Below, one piece after another: positions 52,734 through 63,525 of a stretch of DNA of 64,000 nt. Below the pieces are notes generated by a model, which was not told the origin of the DNA, searched no databases, and worked only from the letters and a program-made list of their open reading frames with translations. Origin of the DNA: Acidocella facilis ATCC 35904 (GTDB taxonomy: Bacteria > Pseudomonadota > Alphaproteobacteria > Acetobacterales > Acetobacteraceae); contig NZ_JHYG01000002.1 of the NCBI RefSeq assembly GCF_000687875.1, forward strand, positions 186,001 to 250,000, in the 5' to 3' direction. The first letter of the stretch is position 1. Each line of letters starts with the position of its first letter. The position numbers and the translations under genes are program-made.

Positions 52734-54059
52734 ATGAGCTATGATCTGATCCTGGAAAACGGCATTGTGGTCCTCCCCTGGGGCGAGACCAGCGCCGATA
52801 TCGCCGTGAAAGACGGCAAGATCGCCGGCATCGGCAAAAATCTCGGGGCCTCGGCTGAGCGCTTCAACGCCGCCGGGCTGCACGTACTGCCGGGACTCAT
52901 CGACCCGCATGTGCATTTTCGCGATGGCGGCAAAGGCGGGGTCGAGGGCGTTGAGGATATGCGTTCGGGCTCGCTGGGCGCGGTGCTGGGCGGGGTAACC
53001 GCTTGTTTCGACATGCCCAACACCAACCCGGCGGGTGTGGATGTTGCGAGCCTGACCGCCAAGCATGATTACATCGCTGGCCATGCCTGGTGCGATATGG
53101 GCCTGTTCGCCGGCGCCACCATGGATAATCTGGACGAGACTGGCACGCTGGAAACCCTGCCGGGTGTGTGTGCGATGAAGGTGTTCGCCGGCTCCTCCAC
53201 CGGCAATCTGCTGGTCTCCGACGATGAAAGCATCGAGCGGCTGATGCGCTCGGGCCGCCGGCGCGTCTCTTTTCACTCCGAGGATGAGGAGCGGCTGCAG
53301 GCGCGTCGGGCGCAGTTTGAGGGCGGCGGGCCGTATAGCGACCATTATGTCTGGCGCGATGAGGAATGCGCCTTCAAGGGCACGCGCCGGATCACCGCGA
53401 TTGCCGAGCGCACCGGCCGCCCGGCGCATATTCTGCACGTCTCCACCGCCGAGGAATTCGCCTTCCTGAAGGCGCATAAGGATCTGGTGGGCTGCGAGGT
53501 GCTGGTGAATCATCTGCTGCAATGCGCGCCGGATGTATATGAGCGGCTTGGCCCCTATGCGGTGATGAACCCGCCGCTGCGCGACAAGCGCCATATGGAT
53601 GCCGCCTGGGAAGCGGTGGCCGATGGCACGGTGGATAATATCGGCTCGGACCACGCGCCGCATCCGCGCGCCGCCAAGGAAAAACCCTGGCCCGCCACCG
53701 CCGCCGGCCTCACCGGCGTGCAGACCAGCCTGCCGCTGATGCTGACCCAGGTGAATGAGGGAAGGCTCTCGCTGCTGCGCCTCGCGCAGCTGATGTCCGA
53801 GGGCCCGGCGCGGATCTATGGCGCCGTCGGCAAGGGCCGCATCGTGACCGGGAATGACGCGGATTTCTCCGTGGTCGATCTCAAGGCCCGGCGCAGCATC
53901 GAGAATAGCTGGATCGCCAGCCCATGCGGCTGGACGCCCTTCGACGGCGTGGCCTGCACCGGCTGGCCGATGGCGACCATCATCCGCGGCCAGGTGGTGA
54001 TGTATGAAGGCCAGGTGACCGGCGAGCCGCAGGGCCAGGCCGTGCGCTTTCGGAGCTGA
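52734..54059 (+). CDS. pyrC: Dihydroorotase
   Basis: 441 residues with the class I (long) dihydroorotase pattern: metal site IDPHVHFRDGG, ACFDMPNTNP, the likely carboxylated lysine in AMKVFAGSSTGN, VSFHSEDEERL, HILHVSTAEE, NHLLQCAPDVY, DNIGSDHAPH and the C-terminal beta domain (GNDADFSVVDLKA). It cyclises carbamoyl-aspartate in pyrimidine synthesis. Related hydantoinase/allantoinase activity cannot be excluded. AGGAA precedes the ATG. Confidence 0.88.
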   Translation: MSYDLILENGIVVLPWGETSADIAVKDGKIAGIGKNLGASAERFNAAGLHVLPGLIDPHVHFRDGGKGGVEGVEDMRSGSLGAVLGGVTACFDMPNTNPAGVDVASLTAKHDYIAGHAWCDMGLFAGATMDNLDETGTLETLPGVCAMKVFAGSSTGNLLVSDDESIERLMRSGRRRVSFHSEDEERLQARRAQFEGGGPYSDHYVWRDEECAFKGTRRITAIAERTGRPAHILHVSTAEEFAFLKAHKDLVGCEVLVNHLLQCAPDVYERLGPYAVMNPPLRDKRHMDAAWEAVADGTVDNIGSDHAPHPRAAKEKPWPATAAGLTGVQTSLPLMLTQVNEGRLSLLRLAQLMSEGPARIYGAVGKGRIVTGNDADFSVVDLKARRSIENSWIASPCGWTPFDGVACTGWPMATIIRGQVVMYEGQVTGEPQGQAVRFRS

Positions 54060-54075
54060 GGGTTTTCAAACCGCC

Positions 54076-54124
54076 CGGCATCCCGCATCCTCCTCACGGA
54101 GAGTGAAGGGAGAGCGGGATGCCG
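54076..54124 (+). promoter_or_regulatory. Inverted repeat enclosing the cupin gene start codon
   Basis: CGGCATCCCGC (54076-54086) is the exact complement of GCGGGATGCCG (54114-54124), which contains the cupin ATG (54119-54121). The 27-base loop holds the purine-rich ribosome-binding region GAAGGGAGA. In RNA the 11-bp stem would bury the start codon. The element fills most of the 59-bp gap after the dihydroorotase gene. Confidence 0.5.
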
Positions 54125-54613
54125 CACGATCATACCCACGACCATGACCACGAGCCGCGCTGGAAGCATGATGGTGTGCGCGTCATCAAAGGCGACCGGC
54201 TGGACGCCAACACCGCCCAGACCCCCGGCATGTTTCGCCAGGCCGCGATCAACCAGGCCCGCGTCGGGGCGCAGCGCCTCTGGGCCGGCACCGTCGCCAT
54301 CGATCCCAACGCCAAGACCGGCGTGCATCATCACGGCGCGCTGGAGAGCGTGATCTATGTCGTCTCCGGCAAGGCCAGGATGCGCTGGGGGGAGAGCCTG
54401 GAATTCGTCGCCGAGGCCGGGCCGGGGGATTTCATCTATGTGCCGCCTTACGTGCCGCACCAGGAGATCAATGCCGACCCCGAGCAGGTGCTGCAATGCG
54501 TGCTGGTGCGCTCGGACAATGACGCGGTGGTGGTGAATATCGACAGTATCGAGCCGGTGGAAAAGCCGGAATCAGTCTATTGGGTCGATCCCACCCATAA
54601 AGCGCCCGACTGA
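54119..54613 (+). CDS. Cupin-domain protein with His-rich N-terminus
   Basis: 164 residues. The N-terminus MPHDHTHDHDHEPRWKHDG is a metal-binding-looking His/Asp stretch. The cupin barrel has motif 1 TGVHHHGALESVIYVVSGKA (GxHxHxxxE...G) and motif 2 PGDFIYVPPYVPHQEIN, giving a His3-Glu metal site. Enzymatic role unknown; single-domain cupins include isomerases, dioxygenases and binding proteins. Its start codon lies in an 11-bp inverted repeat. It is convergent with the MFS gene, with the stops adjacent. Confidence 0.85.
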   Translation: MPHDHTHDHDHEPRWKHDGVRVIKGDRLDANTAQTPGMFRQAAINQARVGAQRLWAGTVAIDPNAKTGVHHHGALESVIYVVSGKARMRWGESLEFVAEAGPGDFIYVPPYVPHQEINADPEQVLQCVLVRSDNDAVVVNIDSIEPVEKPESVYWVDPTHKAPD

Positions 54614-55813
54614 TCAGGCGGTTTTCCAGCTCTTCCAGGCGAAGCCCAGCATCAGCAGCTGCACCAGGGCGGTTATGGCGGCGCAGCCGATCCAGCCGGC
54701 GCTGTGCCAGGCGGCGGCGGGGATGATGCCGCCGAAGCTGCCGCCGATATAATAGGCCGTCACATACAGCCCGACGGCGGTGGATTTTGCCCCGCGCGCG
54801 GCGATGCCGATGAAGCCGGTCGCCAGCGTCTGCTGCGGGAACACCCCGAAGCAGATCAGCAGCAGCCCGAGCGCGATCATCCAGAGCGGGCTGGCCAAGG
54901 TCAGCGCCAGACCGAGCAGGATCAGCCCGGTGCAGCCCGCCATCAGCCATTGCCGGTTCATCTTCGCCCCCAGCCGCCCAGCCACCGGGCTTGCCGCCAC
55001 GCCGCCGAGATAGACCACGAAAATCGCCCCCAGCGCCGCCGGGCCCATATTATAGGGCGCCTCGGCCAGGCGGAAATTGATGAAGGTGAAGACGCTGACC
55101 AGCGAGAACAGCACCCCGAACCCCACCGCATAGGTGCCGAGCAGCCGCTTGTTGGAGAGATGGTTGGGAAAGGAGGCCAGCGCCCCCGCCACGCCGGTGG
55201 TGGGTTTGAAGCGCGTCTCCCGCGGCAGCAGGAAGGTGATGATCAGCGCCGCCACCAGCGTGATCAGCCCGATCACCAGAAACCCGATGCGCCAATTATG
55301 CGTCAGCGCGGTCACGAACCCGACGATCAATCGCCCGGAAAACCCGCCGGTGATGGTGCCGGAGGTATAGATGCCCACCATCTTCATCGCGTTGGCCGGG
55401 CTCATCTCGTCGCTGATATAGGCGATGGTGACGGTGAAGATGAAGGGCAGCAGCAGCCCTTGCAGAAACCGGCAGGCGATCAGCATCGGCAGCGAGCTGG
55501 CCATGGCGGCGAGCAAAGTGGGGATGATCAGCAGCAGCGCCGCGCCGCGAATGAAGACGCGCCGGCCGAACCGGTCCGAGAGCATGCCGATCAGCGGCGC
55601 CATCGCGGCGGTGGCGATCAGCGGCGCGGTGACGGTGTAGCCGGTCAGCGCCGGCGAGACATGCAGGCTTTGCGCCAGCACCGGCAGGATCGCCTGGGTG
55701 CACCACATATTCACGAAGGTCACATAGCCGGCGACAACCAGGGCGAGCGCGGTGGTGCGGGGGATGCCCCCGCTGGTCGGCTCAGAAGCGGCGCTCAAAG
55801 ACTGTGATGACAT
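54614..55813 (-). CDS. MFS transporter (YnfM-like drug/arabinose efflux type)
   Basis: 399 residues from ATG 55813, 12 predicted helices. MFS motif A occurs as GMLSDRFGRRVFIRGAALLL between helices 2 and 3. CRFLQGLLLPFIFTVTIAYISDEM is typical of helix 4/5 of YnfM-type exporters. Substrate unknown. The chosen start overlaps the end of the upstream polysaccharide-export gene by 32 bp, so the two are likely co-transcribed. Confidence 0.87.
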   Translation of the reverse strand: MSSQSLSAASEPTSGGIPRTTALALVVAGYVTFVNMWCTQAILPVLAQSLHVSPALTGYTVTAPLIATAAMAPLIGMLSDRFGRRVFIRGAALLLIIPTLLAAMASSLPMLIACRFLQGLLLPFIFTVTIAYISDEMSPANAMKMVGIYTSGTITGGFSGRLIVGFVTALTHNWRIGFLVIGLITLVAALIITFLLPRETRFKPTTGVAGALASFPNHLSNKRLLGTYAVGFGVLFSLVSVFTFINFRLAEAPYNMGPAALGAIFVVYLGGVAASPVAGRLGAKMNRQWLMAGCTGLILLGLALTLASPLWMIALGLLLICFGVFPQQTLATGFIGIAARGAKSTAVGLYVTAYYIGGSFGGIIPAAAWHSAGWIGCAAITALVQLLMLGFAWKSWKTA

Positions 55814-56351
55814 CACCCGGCAGAACCATTGCTGTGGTCGGCGCCCGGTATTGGGCAGCCTTGCTGCCAATCGTGCGCGTCACTCCCACATAGGCTGTCT
55901 CGGCCCGGTAAGTGAACCCGCCGGCAATGGAAATCGCGGTCAGGACTGTCATGCCCGGGCGGTATGGGTAGGGGCCGGGGGTTGTGACCTCGCCCAGCGT
56001 GTAGAAGGGCCGGTAGGTGGCGATCTCCACCGCCACCGAGGGGTGCAGGATGAGCTGGCGCGCCTGCAGCTGGCTGGCGATGCTCTTGGCCAGCGCGTCG
56101 GTGCTCAAGCCCCCGGCCTGCACCAGCCCCAGCAAGGGCAGGTCAATATTGCCACCATCATCGACATGATAGCTGCCGGACATCTGCGCCTGGTCGAACA
56201 CCCGCAAATTCAGCGCATCGCCGGGGCCAAGCCGGTAGGGGCCGGGCGGGGCGGGGGGGAGTTTGGGCAAATGGAAGCCCGGCGCCTGCCAGCTGGCGCA
56301 GCCGGACAGCAGAGCGGGGAACGCAGCAAGCAGACCACGCCGCAGCACCAT
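55782..56351 (-). CDS. Polysaccharide export lipoprotein, Wza-like
   Basis: 189 residues from ATG 56351 (AGGA upstream; a TTG at 56366 is weaker). Lipobox FPALLSGCASW with Cys at about residue 18, then the Poly_export domain (PYRLGPGDALNLRVFDQ; GSYHVDDGGNIDLPLLGLVQAGGLS) and an SLBB-like segment (FYTLGEVTTPGPYPYRPGMTVLTAISIAGGF). It would form or help form an outer-membrane export channel. It is short, and no Wzc/Wzx/Wzy gene is nearby. It is divergent from the following secreted hypothetical gene. Confidence 0.88.
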   Translation of the reverse strand: MVLRRGLLAAFPALLSGCASWQAPGFHLPKLPPAPPGPYRLGPGDALNLRVFDQAQMSGSYHVDDGGNIDLPLLGLVQAGGLSTDALAKSIASQLQARQLILHPSVAVEIATYRPFYTLGEVTTPGPYPYRPGMTVLTAISIAGGFTYRAETAYVGVTRTIGSKAAQYRAPTTAMVLPGDVITVFERRF

Positions 56352-56442
56352 CGGCTTCCTTTCCAAAAGCTTAAGTTACGTCCTGTTTACCGAAGCCGGG
56401 AAACCCGGCAAAGCGGTGATTGGACCGATTCCGGAGTTTTTG

Positions 56443-57330
56443 ATGAAGCGCCTCGCCGCTCTGTTTTCCCTGGTCGTGATCGTCGCGGCGGGGCTGTTTT
56501 TGTTCCTGCCGCACGAGAGCCAGCCCGGCGGCGGCGCCGGGCAGGGCGGTTCCACCCAGGCACCGCCCAACCCGGCGGCAGCGGAAAATCACGATCCGCG
56601 CGCCTTGAGCGCCGCCGAGCAGGCGGCGTTCCTGCCCTTGGTCTGCGGCGGCGCCAGCGGGGCCGGGGGCGGCTATGCGCATCAATGCACCAGCCTGCCG
56701 GGTTATCCCGCCCAGGATTATGGCGGCGCCGGGCTGGGGCTGGGCATCACGTTGAAGAGCGTGGTCATCGGCCATCTCACCAGCGCCACGGCGGATGAGG
56801 CCTATGTGACCTATGCCGGCAGCTTCGAGCCGCATGTGAATAATTTCGGCGGCGGCATCCTGTTCGTCCGCGATGCGGATCATTGGAAACTGAAAGGCTG
56901 GTATCCAGGCGGGCAGGCGGAGCATTGCGTCTCGCTGGCCCCGACCGGGCGGGCGAAATTCGTCTGCCTCTATACCGACGAGGCGCAGGGCGAGGCGGAT
57001 AGCCGGCTTTCGCTGCTCTCCTTGCCGCCGCCGGGCGGTGAGAAGCCGGCGGTGCTGGCGGCGCGCGATCTGCGCGGCACCATGTCCCCCAACGCCAATT
57101 GCCAGGGGCTTGCGGACGGCGAGGCGGTGGCGCTGGGGATCGACGGCCTCACCCCGGCGGAAGACGGCGCCAGCGCGACGCTGAGCTATGTCAGCGCCAA
57201 GGATGCCAAGAGTGCTTGTGCCGCCGGGCATTTCGCCACCGCGCCGGTCAGCAAGGCCACGCTGGCGTTGCGCTGGACCGGCGCCGCGCTGAAAATCTCC
57301 CCCAACCTGCATCTCGCCCCCGCCTCGTGA
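56443..57330 (+). CDS. Hypothetical membrane-anchored or secreted protein
   Basis: 295 residues from ATG 56443 (GGAG upstream). It begins MKRLAALFSLVVIVAAGLFL, a signal anchor, then a low-complexity Gly/Pro/Ala linker (about 29-50) and a soluble region with six or so cysteines (VCGGAS; HQCTSLPGYP; EHCVSLA; FVCLYTD; NCQGL; SACAAGHF), suggesting disulfides outside the cytoplasm. I recognise no family. It is divergent from the Wza-like gene and its TGA overlaps the GTG of the aldolase gene. Confidence 0.65.
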   Translation: MKRLAALFSLVVIVAAGLFLFLPHESQPGGGAGQGGSTQAPPNPAAAENHDPRALSAAEQAAFLPLVCGGASGAGGGYAHQCTSLPGYPAQDYGGAGLGLGITLKSVVIGHLTSATADEAYVTYAGSFEPHVNNFGGGILFVRDADHWKLKGWYPGGQAEHCVSLAPTGRAKFVCLYTDEAQGEADSRLSLLSLPPPGGEKPAVLAARDLRGTMSPNANCQGLADGEAVALGIDGLTPAEDGASATLSYVSAKDAKSACAAGHFATAPVSKATLALRWTGAALKISPNLHLAPAS

Positions 57331-57968
57331 GTGCGCAGGCGCAGGCGCTGATCCGTGCGGCGCGGGAGATGGCGGCGCGCGGTCTGGCGGCGGGGACGTC
57401 CGGCAATGTCTCGCTGCGCACGCAGGGCGGGATTCTCATCACCCCCTCGGCGGTGCCGTACGAGGATCTGACGCCGGAGATGATCCCGCTGCTGCGCCCG
57501 GATGGCAGCTTTGAAGGCCGCTTCCGCCCCTCCTCCGAATGGCGTTTTCATCTGGATATCTATCTCTCCCGCCCGGAGGTGGGCGGTGTGGTGCATCACC
57601 ACGCGCCCTATTGCACCGCGCTCTCGATGGCGCGTCGCGCGATTCCGCCCTGCCATTACATGGTCACACGCTTCGGCGGCGGCGATGTGCGCTGCGCGGA
57701 TTACGCGTTGTTCGGCACGGCGGAATTGTCAGAGGCGGTGCTGCGCGCATTGGCGGGGCGGCGGGCCTGCCTGATGGCCAATCACGGCGCGCTGGCGGTG
57801 GGCCGGGATGTGGAGGCGGCGCTGGGCGCGGCAAGCGAGCTGGAGGTGCTGGCCCAACAATATCTGCTGTCCCTGCAGGCGGGCGGGCCGGTATTGCTCT
57901 CGGATCAGGAGATCCAGGACGCGCTTGATCAGTTCGCCACCGCCTATCGGCCGAACACGGGGGCATGA
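57327..57968 (+). CDS. Class II aldolase/adducin family protein (fuculose-phosphate aldolase-like)
   Basis: 213 residues, GTG start in GTGA overlap with the previous stop. Signatures: AAGTSGNVSLRTQGG (phosphate loop), ITPSAVPYEDLTPEMIP, SSEWRFHLDIYLSRPEVGGVVHHHAPYCTALS (zinc histidines, catalytic Glu region) and LMANHGALAVGRDV. Members cleave fuculose- or ribulose-phosphates or act as epimerases or dehydratases. The sugar is unknown. A minus-strand terminator lies just after it. Confidence 0.87.
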   Translation: MSAQAQALIRAAREMAARGLAAGTSGNVSLRTQGGILITPSAVPYEDLTPEMIPLLRPDGSFEGRFRPSSEWRFHLDIYLSRPEVGGVVHHHAPYCTALSMARRAIPPCHYMVTRFGGGDVRCADYALFGTAELSEAVLRALAGRRACLMANHGALAVGRDVEAALGAASELEVLAQQYLLSLQAGGPVLLSDQEIQDALDQFATAYRPNTGA

Positions 57969-57971
57969 TAC

Positions 57972-57997
57972 AAAAACGCCGCCCGAAGGGCGGCGTT
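57972..57997 (-). terminator. Rho-independent terminator of the cold-shock gene
   Basis: Perfect 10-bp stem AACGCCGCCC / GGGCGGCGTT with a 3-base loop; on the minus strand it is followed by a T5 run. It lies about 20 bp after the csp stop and just past the aldolase stop. Confidence 0.9.
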
Positions 57998-58015
57998 GAC
58001 GCGAACTAGGCTGGC

Positions 58016-58219
58016 TTAGACCGCCTTGATGTTCACAGCGGCGTCCTTGCCGCGCTCCTTGGTGATGTCGAAGCTGACCTTCTGGCCCTCATTCAGGCCA
58101 CGCAGGCCGGCGGACTGCACGGCGGTGATGTGCACGAACACGTCCTTGCCGCCATCCTGCGGCACGATGAACCCAAAACCCTTGGTCGTATTGAACCATT
58201 TCACAGTACCGATCGGCAT
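58016..58219 (-). CDS. csp: Cold-shock domain protein
   Basis: 67 residues, a single OB-fold cold-shock domain with RNP1 [11 protein letters not shown] and RNP2 VFVHITAV, start [11 protein letters not shown]. It binds single-stranded RNA as a chaperone. The leader contains an 8-bp hairpin CCCGGCCA / TGGCCGGG at 58251-58269, about 30 bases before the start, as is common for csp transcripts. Divergent from acs. Confidence 0.96.
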   Translation of the reverse strand: MPIGTVKWFNTTKGFGFIVPQDGGKDVFVHITAVQSAGLRGLNEGQKVSFDITKERGKDAAVNIKAV

Positions 58220-58525
58220 AGTCTTCGTCGCTCCTCAAACGTTTCACCAGCCCGGCCAAACTGGCCGGGACAACCGTGGTCTGCCTTGTCTGCGTCCAGC
58301 AGCGGGCGCGCGGGAGCCGAAGTCAAGTCCAAAGTCGATTGCCGTGCCAAGCAGGCACAGAAACATGAAGTTTTGTCAACGATCTTGCGGGGCAGCATTG
58401 CAGAAACCATAGGCCATGGCCGCCTCTGGTTGTAACGAAATGCGCCAGAACGGATCATGGATGGCGCGGACGCTGGAAGTTTGTGATAAAACGCCCATAC
58501 AAAAACAAGGAGGAGGAGCGCCGAC
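58220..58525. promoter_or_regulatory. Divergent csp/acs intergenic region
   Basis: 306 bp with no gene that I can support. Near csp it has the perfect 8-bp hairpin at 58251-58269, which would lie in the csp leader RNA. Near acs it has a strong ribosome-binding site AAGGAGGAGG (58507-58516). The central part (about 58320-58440) is less GC-rich and should hold both promoters, but I cannot fix hexamers with confidence. Confidence 0.5.
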
Positions 58526-60472
<1,947 letters not shown>

Positions 60473-60522
60473 CCGGTATACGGATGTTTTAATCAGTATA
60501 CATACATTTCGGCATGAAAGAG

Positions 60523-60549
60523 GCCGCTCCCCTGGGGAGCGGCTTTTTT
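60523..60549 (+). terminator. Rho-independent terminator after acs
   Basis: 9-bp stem GCCGCTCCC / GGGAGCGGC followed by T6, 50 bp after the acs stop. Upstream of it GTATAC occurs twice (60476 and 60496). Confidence 0.92.
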
Positions 60550-60585
60550 GTTGCGCTGCAAAAAATGCTTGCGTGAATGTGATAA

Positions 60586-60602
60586 GCGCGTTTGATACGC
60601 GC
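60586..60602. promoter_or_regulatory. Palindrome abutting the ppc start codon
   Basis: GCGCGT-TTGAT-ACGCGC, a perfect 6-bp inverted repeat, ends exactly one base before the ppc ATG. No Shine-Dalgarno sequence is visible in the 25 bases upstream. It could be an operator, a small hairpin covering the initiation region, or chance. Confidence 0.35.
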
Positions 60603-63395
60603 ATGGATACGTCTGAAGTGCAAAAGCACCGTTCTGAGTCCCTCGATGAGGCCCTGCGTGAGGATATTCGCCTGCTCGGGCGCATCCTCGGCGATACCAT
60701 CCGCGCCATTGACGGCCCGGCGAGCTACGGGCTGATCGAGACCATCCGCCAGCTCGCCGTGCGCTATCATCGCGACGAGGATAAATCCGCCCAGGCGGAG
60801 CTGGAGCAGATTCTGGCCGGGCTCTCCGATGCCGAGATCAACCGTGTCACCCGTGCCTTCGGCTATTTCTCCATCCTCGCCAATATCGCCGAGGATCATC
60901 ACCATACCCGCCGCTGGCGCGCCCATCTGATCGCCGGGGCCGGGCCGCGTGAGGATTCACTGGCCGGCGGCCTCAACCAGGCCCGCGCGCATGGCTATGA
61001 CGAAGCCCGGCTGAAGGAGTTTTTCGGCAGCGCCTATATCGTTCCGGTGCTCACCGCGCACCCGACGGAAGTGCAGCGCCGCTCCATCCTGGATTGCCTG
61101 GACGCGATCGCCGGGCTGCTGACCCGGCGCGACCGGCTGGCGGATACGCTGGGCGAGCGCGCCGAGATCGAGGCCGCCTTGCGCGCCCGGGTGCTCACGC
61201 TGTGGCAGACGCGGATGCTGCGCATGTCCAAGCTCTCGGTGCTGGACGAAGTCGCCAACGCCTTGACCTTCTTCGATGCCACCTTCTTCGCCGAGGTGCC
61301 GAAGCTCTATGCGGCGGTGGAGCGCGCCACCGGGGCTGAGCTGGCGGCGCTGCCGGCCTTCCTGGAAATCGGCACCTGGATCGGCGGTGACCGCGACGGC
61401 AACCCGTTCGTGGACGCGCAGGTGCTGCGCCAGACTTTGGCCGCCCAGGCCGACAAGGCGCTGACCCATTACATCGCCGAGGCGCGGATTTTGCGCCAGG
61501 AACTCTCTTTCGCCATGCTGCTGGTCGACGTGACCCCGGAGCTGCGCGCCCTGGCCGACAACTCCCCGGATCAATCCGAGCACCGCGCCGATGAGCCCTA
61601 CCGGCTGGCGCTGGCGAATGTGCAGGCGCGGCTGGCCGCCACTTATGAAGCGCTGCTGGGCCGCGAGCATACCGGCTCCATCTCCGCTTCCGTGCGCGGG
61701 GTGCAGGCGCAGCCTTATTCGCAGGTGGAGGATTTCATCGCGGATCTGTTGGTGGTTGCGCGCTCGCTGGAGCGCCATGGCGCCGGGGTGCTGGCCACGC
61801 AAGGGCGGCTGGGCGCGCTGCTGCGCGCGGCCAAGGCCTTCGGCTGGACGCTGGCACCGCTGGATCTGCGGCAGAATTCCGATGTGCATGAGAAAGTGGT
61901 GGCGGAGCTGCTGGCCATCGCCCAGCCCGGCACCGATTATCTGGCGCTGGACGAGCAGGGCCGCATCGGGGTTTTGTTGAAGGAGCTGGAGACCGCCCGC
62001 CCGCTGGTCTCCCGCCATGTCGCCTACAGCGCGCTCACCGCCAAGGAGCTGGCGATTTTCGATGAGGCGCGGGCTTCGCATCTGCGTTACGGCAAGCGCT
62101 GCATCCGCACCATGATCATCTCCAAGACAGATGGCCTGTCGGACATGCTGGAGCTGGCGGTGCTGCTGAAGGAAGCCGGGCTGCTGCGCCCGGCCGAGGG
62201 GGCGCTGGATGTGAATCTGGTGCCGCTGTTTGAAACCATCGAGGATCTGCGCGCCGCCCCGGCGATCATGGAAACCTTGTTCGCCGCCCCGGCCTATCGC
62301 CGGCTGCTGGCCGGGCGCGGCGATGTGCAGGAGGTGATGCTCGGCTATTCGGACAGCAACAAGGATGGCGGCTTTGTCACCTCCGGCTGGGAGCTGTACC
62401 GCGCCGAGGTCGGGCTGGTTGAGGTATTTGCCAAACATGGCGTGCGCATCAGGCTGTTTCATGGCCGCGGTGGCTCGGTCGGGCGCGGCGGCGGGCCGTC
62501 CTACCAGGCGATTCTGGCGCAGCCTGCCGGCGCGGTGCAGGGGCAGATCCGCCTGACGGAGCAGGGCGAGGTGATCGCCGCCAAATACGGCAATGCGGAA
62601 GTTGGCCGGCGTAATCTGGAAGTGATCCTGGCGGCGACGCTGGTGGCCACCGCCGACCAGGCGGTGGCGGCGCCGCCGCAGGAGGATTTCGTCGGCGCGC
62701 TCGGCGAGCTTTCCGACAATGCGTTTTCCGCCTACCGCAATCTGGTCTACGAGACCGAGGGCTTCGAGGATTATTTCTGGCAATCGACGGTGATTTCGGA
62801 AATCGCCGCGCTCAATCTCGGCAGCCGCCCGGCGAGCCGCAGCAAGAGCCGCTCGATCGAGGATCTGCGGGCGATTCCCTGGGTGTTTTCCTGGGCGCAA
62901 TGCCGCATCATGCTGCCTGGCTGGTACGGGTTCGGCAGCGCGGTGGAGCGGCTGCTGGCGGCGCGCGGGCGCGAGGCGGGGATGGCGCTGCTGCAGGCCA
63001 TGTTCCGCGACTGGCCGGTGTTTTCCACGCTGCTCTCCAACATGGACATGGTGCTGGCGAAGGCGGATATGGGCATCGCCGCGCGCTACGCTGCCCTGGT
63101 ACAGGATGAGGAGCTGCGCGCGCGCATCTTCCCGCGCATCATCGCCGAATATGAGCGCACCCGGGCCTATCTGCTGGAGATCACCGGCCAGACGGCGCTG
63201 CTCGACCGCAACCCGGTGATGCGCCGCTCGGTGCTCAACCGCTTCCCTTATCTGGACCCGCTGAACCATGTGCAGGTGGAGATGATGCGCCGCTATCGCG
63301 AGCAGAGCGAGGATGGCGAAGCCTCCGAGCGCATCCGCCGCGGCGTGCATATCTCCATCAACGGCGCCGCGGCGGCGTTGCGCAATAGCGGGTAG
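60603..63395 (+). CDS. ppc: Phosphoenolpyruvate carboxylase
   Basis: 930 residues, full length. Catalytic motifs: VLTAHPTEVQRRS (catalytic His), GGDRDGNPFV, MLGYSDSNKDGG, RLFHGRGGSVGRGGGPSYQAILAQP and the C-terminal RRGVHISINGAAAALRNSG (where other members end in NTG). It carboxylates PEP to oxaloacetate. The ATG at 60603 is chosen because homologous sequence begins there; in-frame GTG codons at 60573 and 60579 are possible because a ribosome-binding site is lacking. It follows acs after a terminator, so it probably has its own promoter. Confidence 0.96.
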   Translation: MDTSEVQKHRSESLDEALREDIRLLGRILGDTIRAIDGPASYGLIETIRQLAVRYHRDEDKSAQAELEQILAGLSDAEINRVTRAFGYFSILANIAEDHHHTRRWRAHLIAGAGPREDSLAGGLNQARAHGYDEARLKEFFGSAYIVPVLTAHPTEVQRRSILDCLDAIAGLLTRRDRLADTLGERAEIEAALRARVLTLWQTRMLRMSKLSVLDEVANALTFFDATFFAEVPKLYAAVERATGAELAALPAFLEIGTWIGGDRDGNPFVDAQVLRQTLAAQADKALTHYIAEARILRQELSFAMLLVDVTPELRALADNSPDQSEHRADEPYRLALANVQARLAATYEALLGREHTGSISASVRGVQAQPYSQVEDFIADLLVVARSLERHGAGVLATQGRLGALLRAAKAFGWTLAPLDLRQNSDVHEKVVAELLAIAQPGTDYLALDEQGRIGVLLKELETARPLVSRHVAYSALTAKELAIFDEARASHLRYGKRCIRTMIISKTDGLSDMLELAVLLKEAGLLRPAEGALDVNLVPLFETIEDLRAAPAIMETLFAAPAYRRLLAGRGDVQEVMLGYSDSNKDGGFVTSGWELYRAEVGLVEVFAKHGVRIRLFHGRGGSVGRGGGPSYQAILAQPAGAVQGQIRLTEQGEVIAAKYGNAEVGRRNLEVILAATLVATADQAVAAPPQEDFVGALGELSDNAFSAYRNLVYETEGFEDYFWQSTVISEIAALNLGSRPASRSKSRSIEDLRAIPWVFSWAQCRIMLPGWYGFGSAVERLLAARGREAGMALLQAMFRDWPVFSTLLSNMDMVLAKADMGIAARYAALVQDEELRARIFPRIIAEYERTRAYLLEITGQTALLDRNPVMRRSVLNRFPYLDPLNHVQVEMMRRYREQSEDGEASERIRRGVHISINGAAAALRNSG

Positions 63396-63525
63396 GGCAG
63401 GTCGCACGATCCAAAAATTCCACAATATGGCCTCTGATAGAAATAACATTGCGCGTGGTGGGAGGCTGGCATGCCGGAAATCAGCCGGAAGGCGGGTGAC
63501 AGGGCCGTCATAACGCGCTAGGTGA

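Noticed and set aside
54076-54124. Rho-independent terminator after pyrC
   Set aside because: The repeat has a 27-base loop and no T-run, and its 3' arm contains the next gene's start codon, so a terminator is unlikely.
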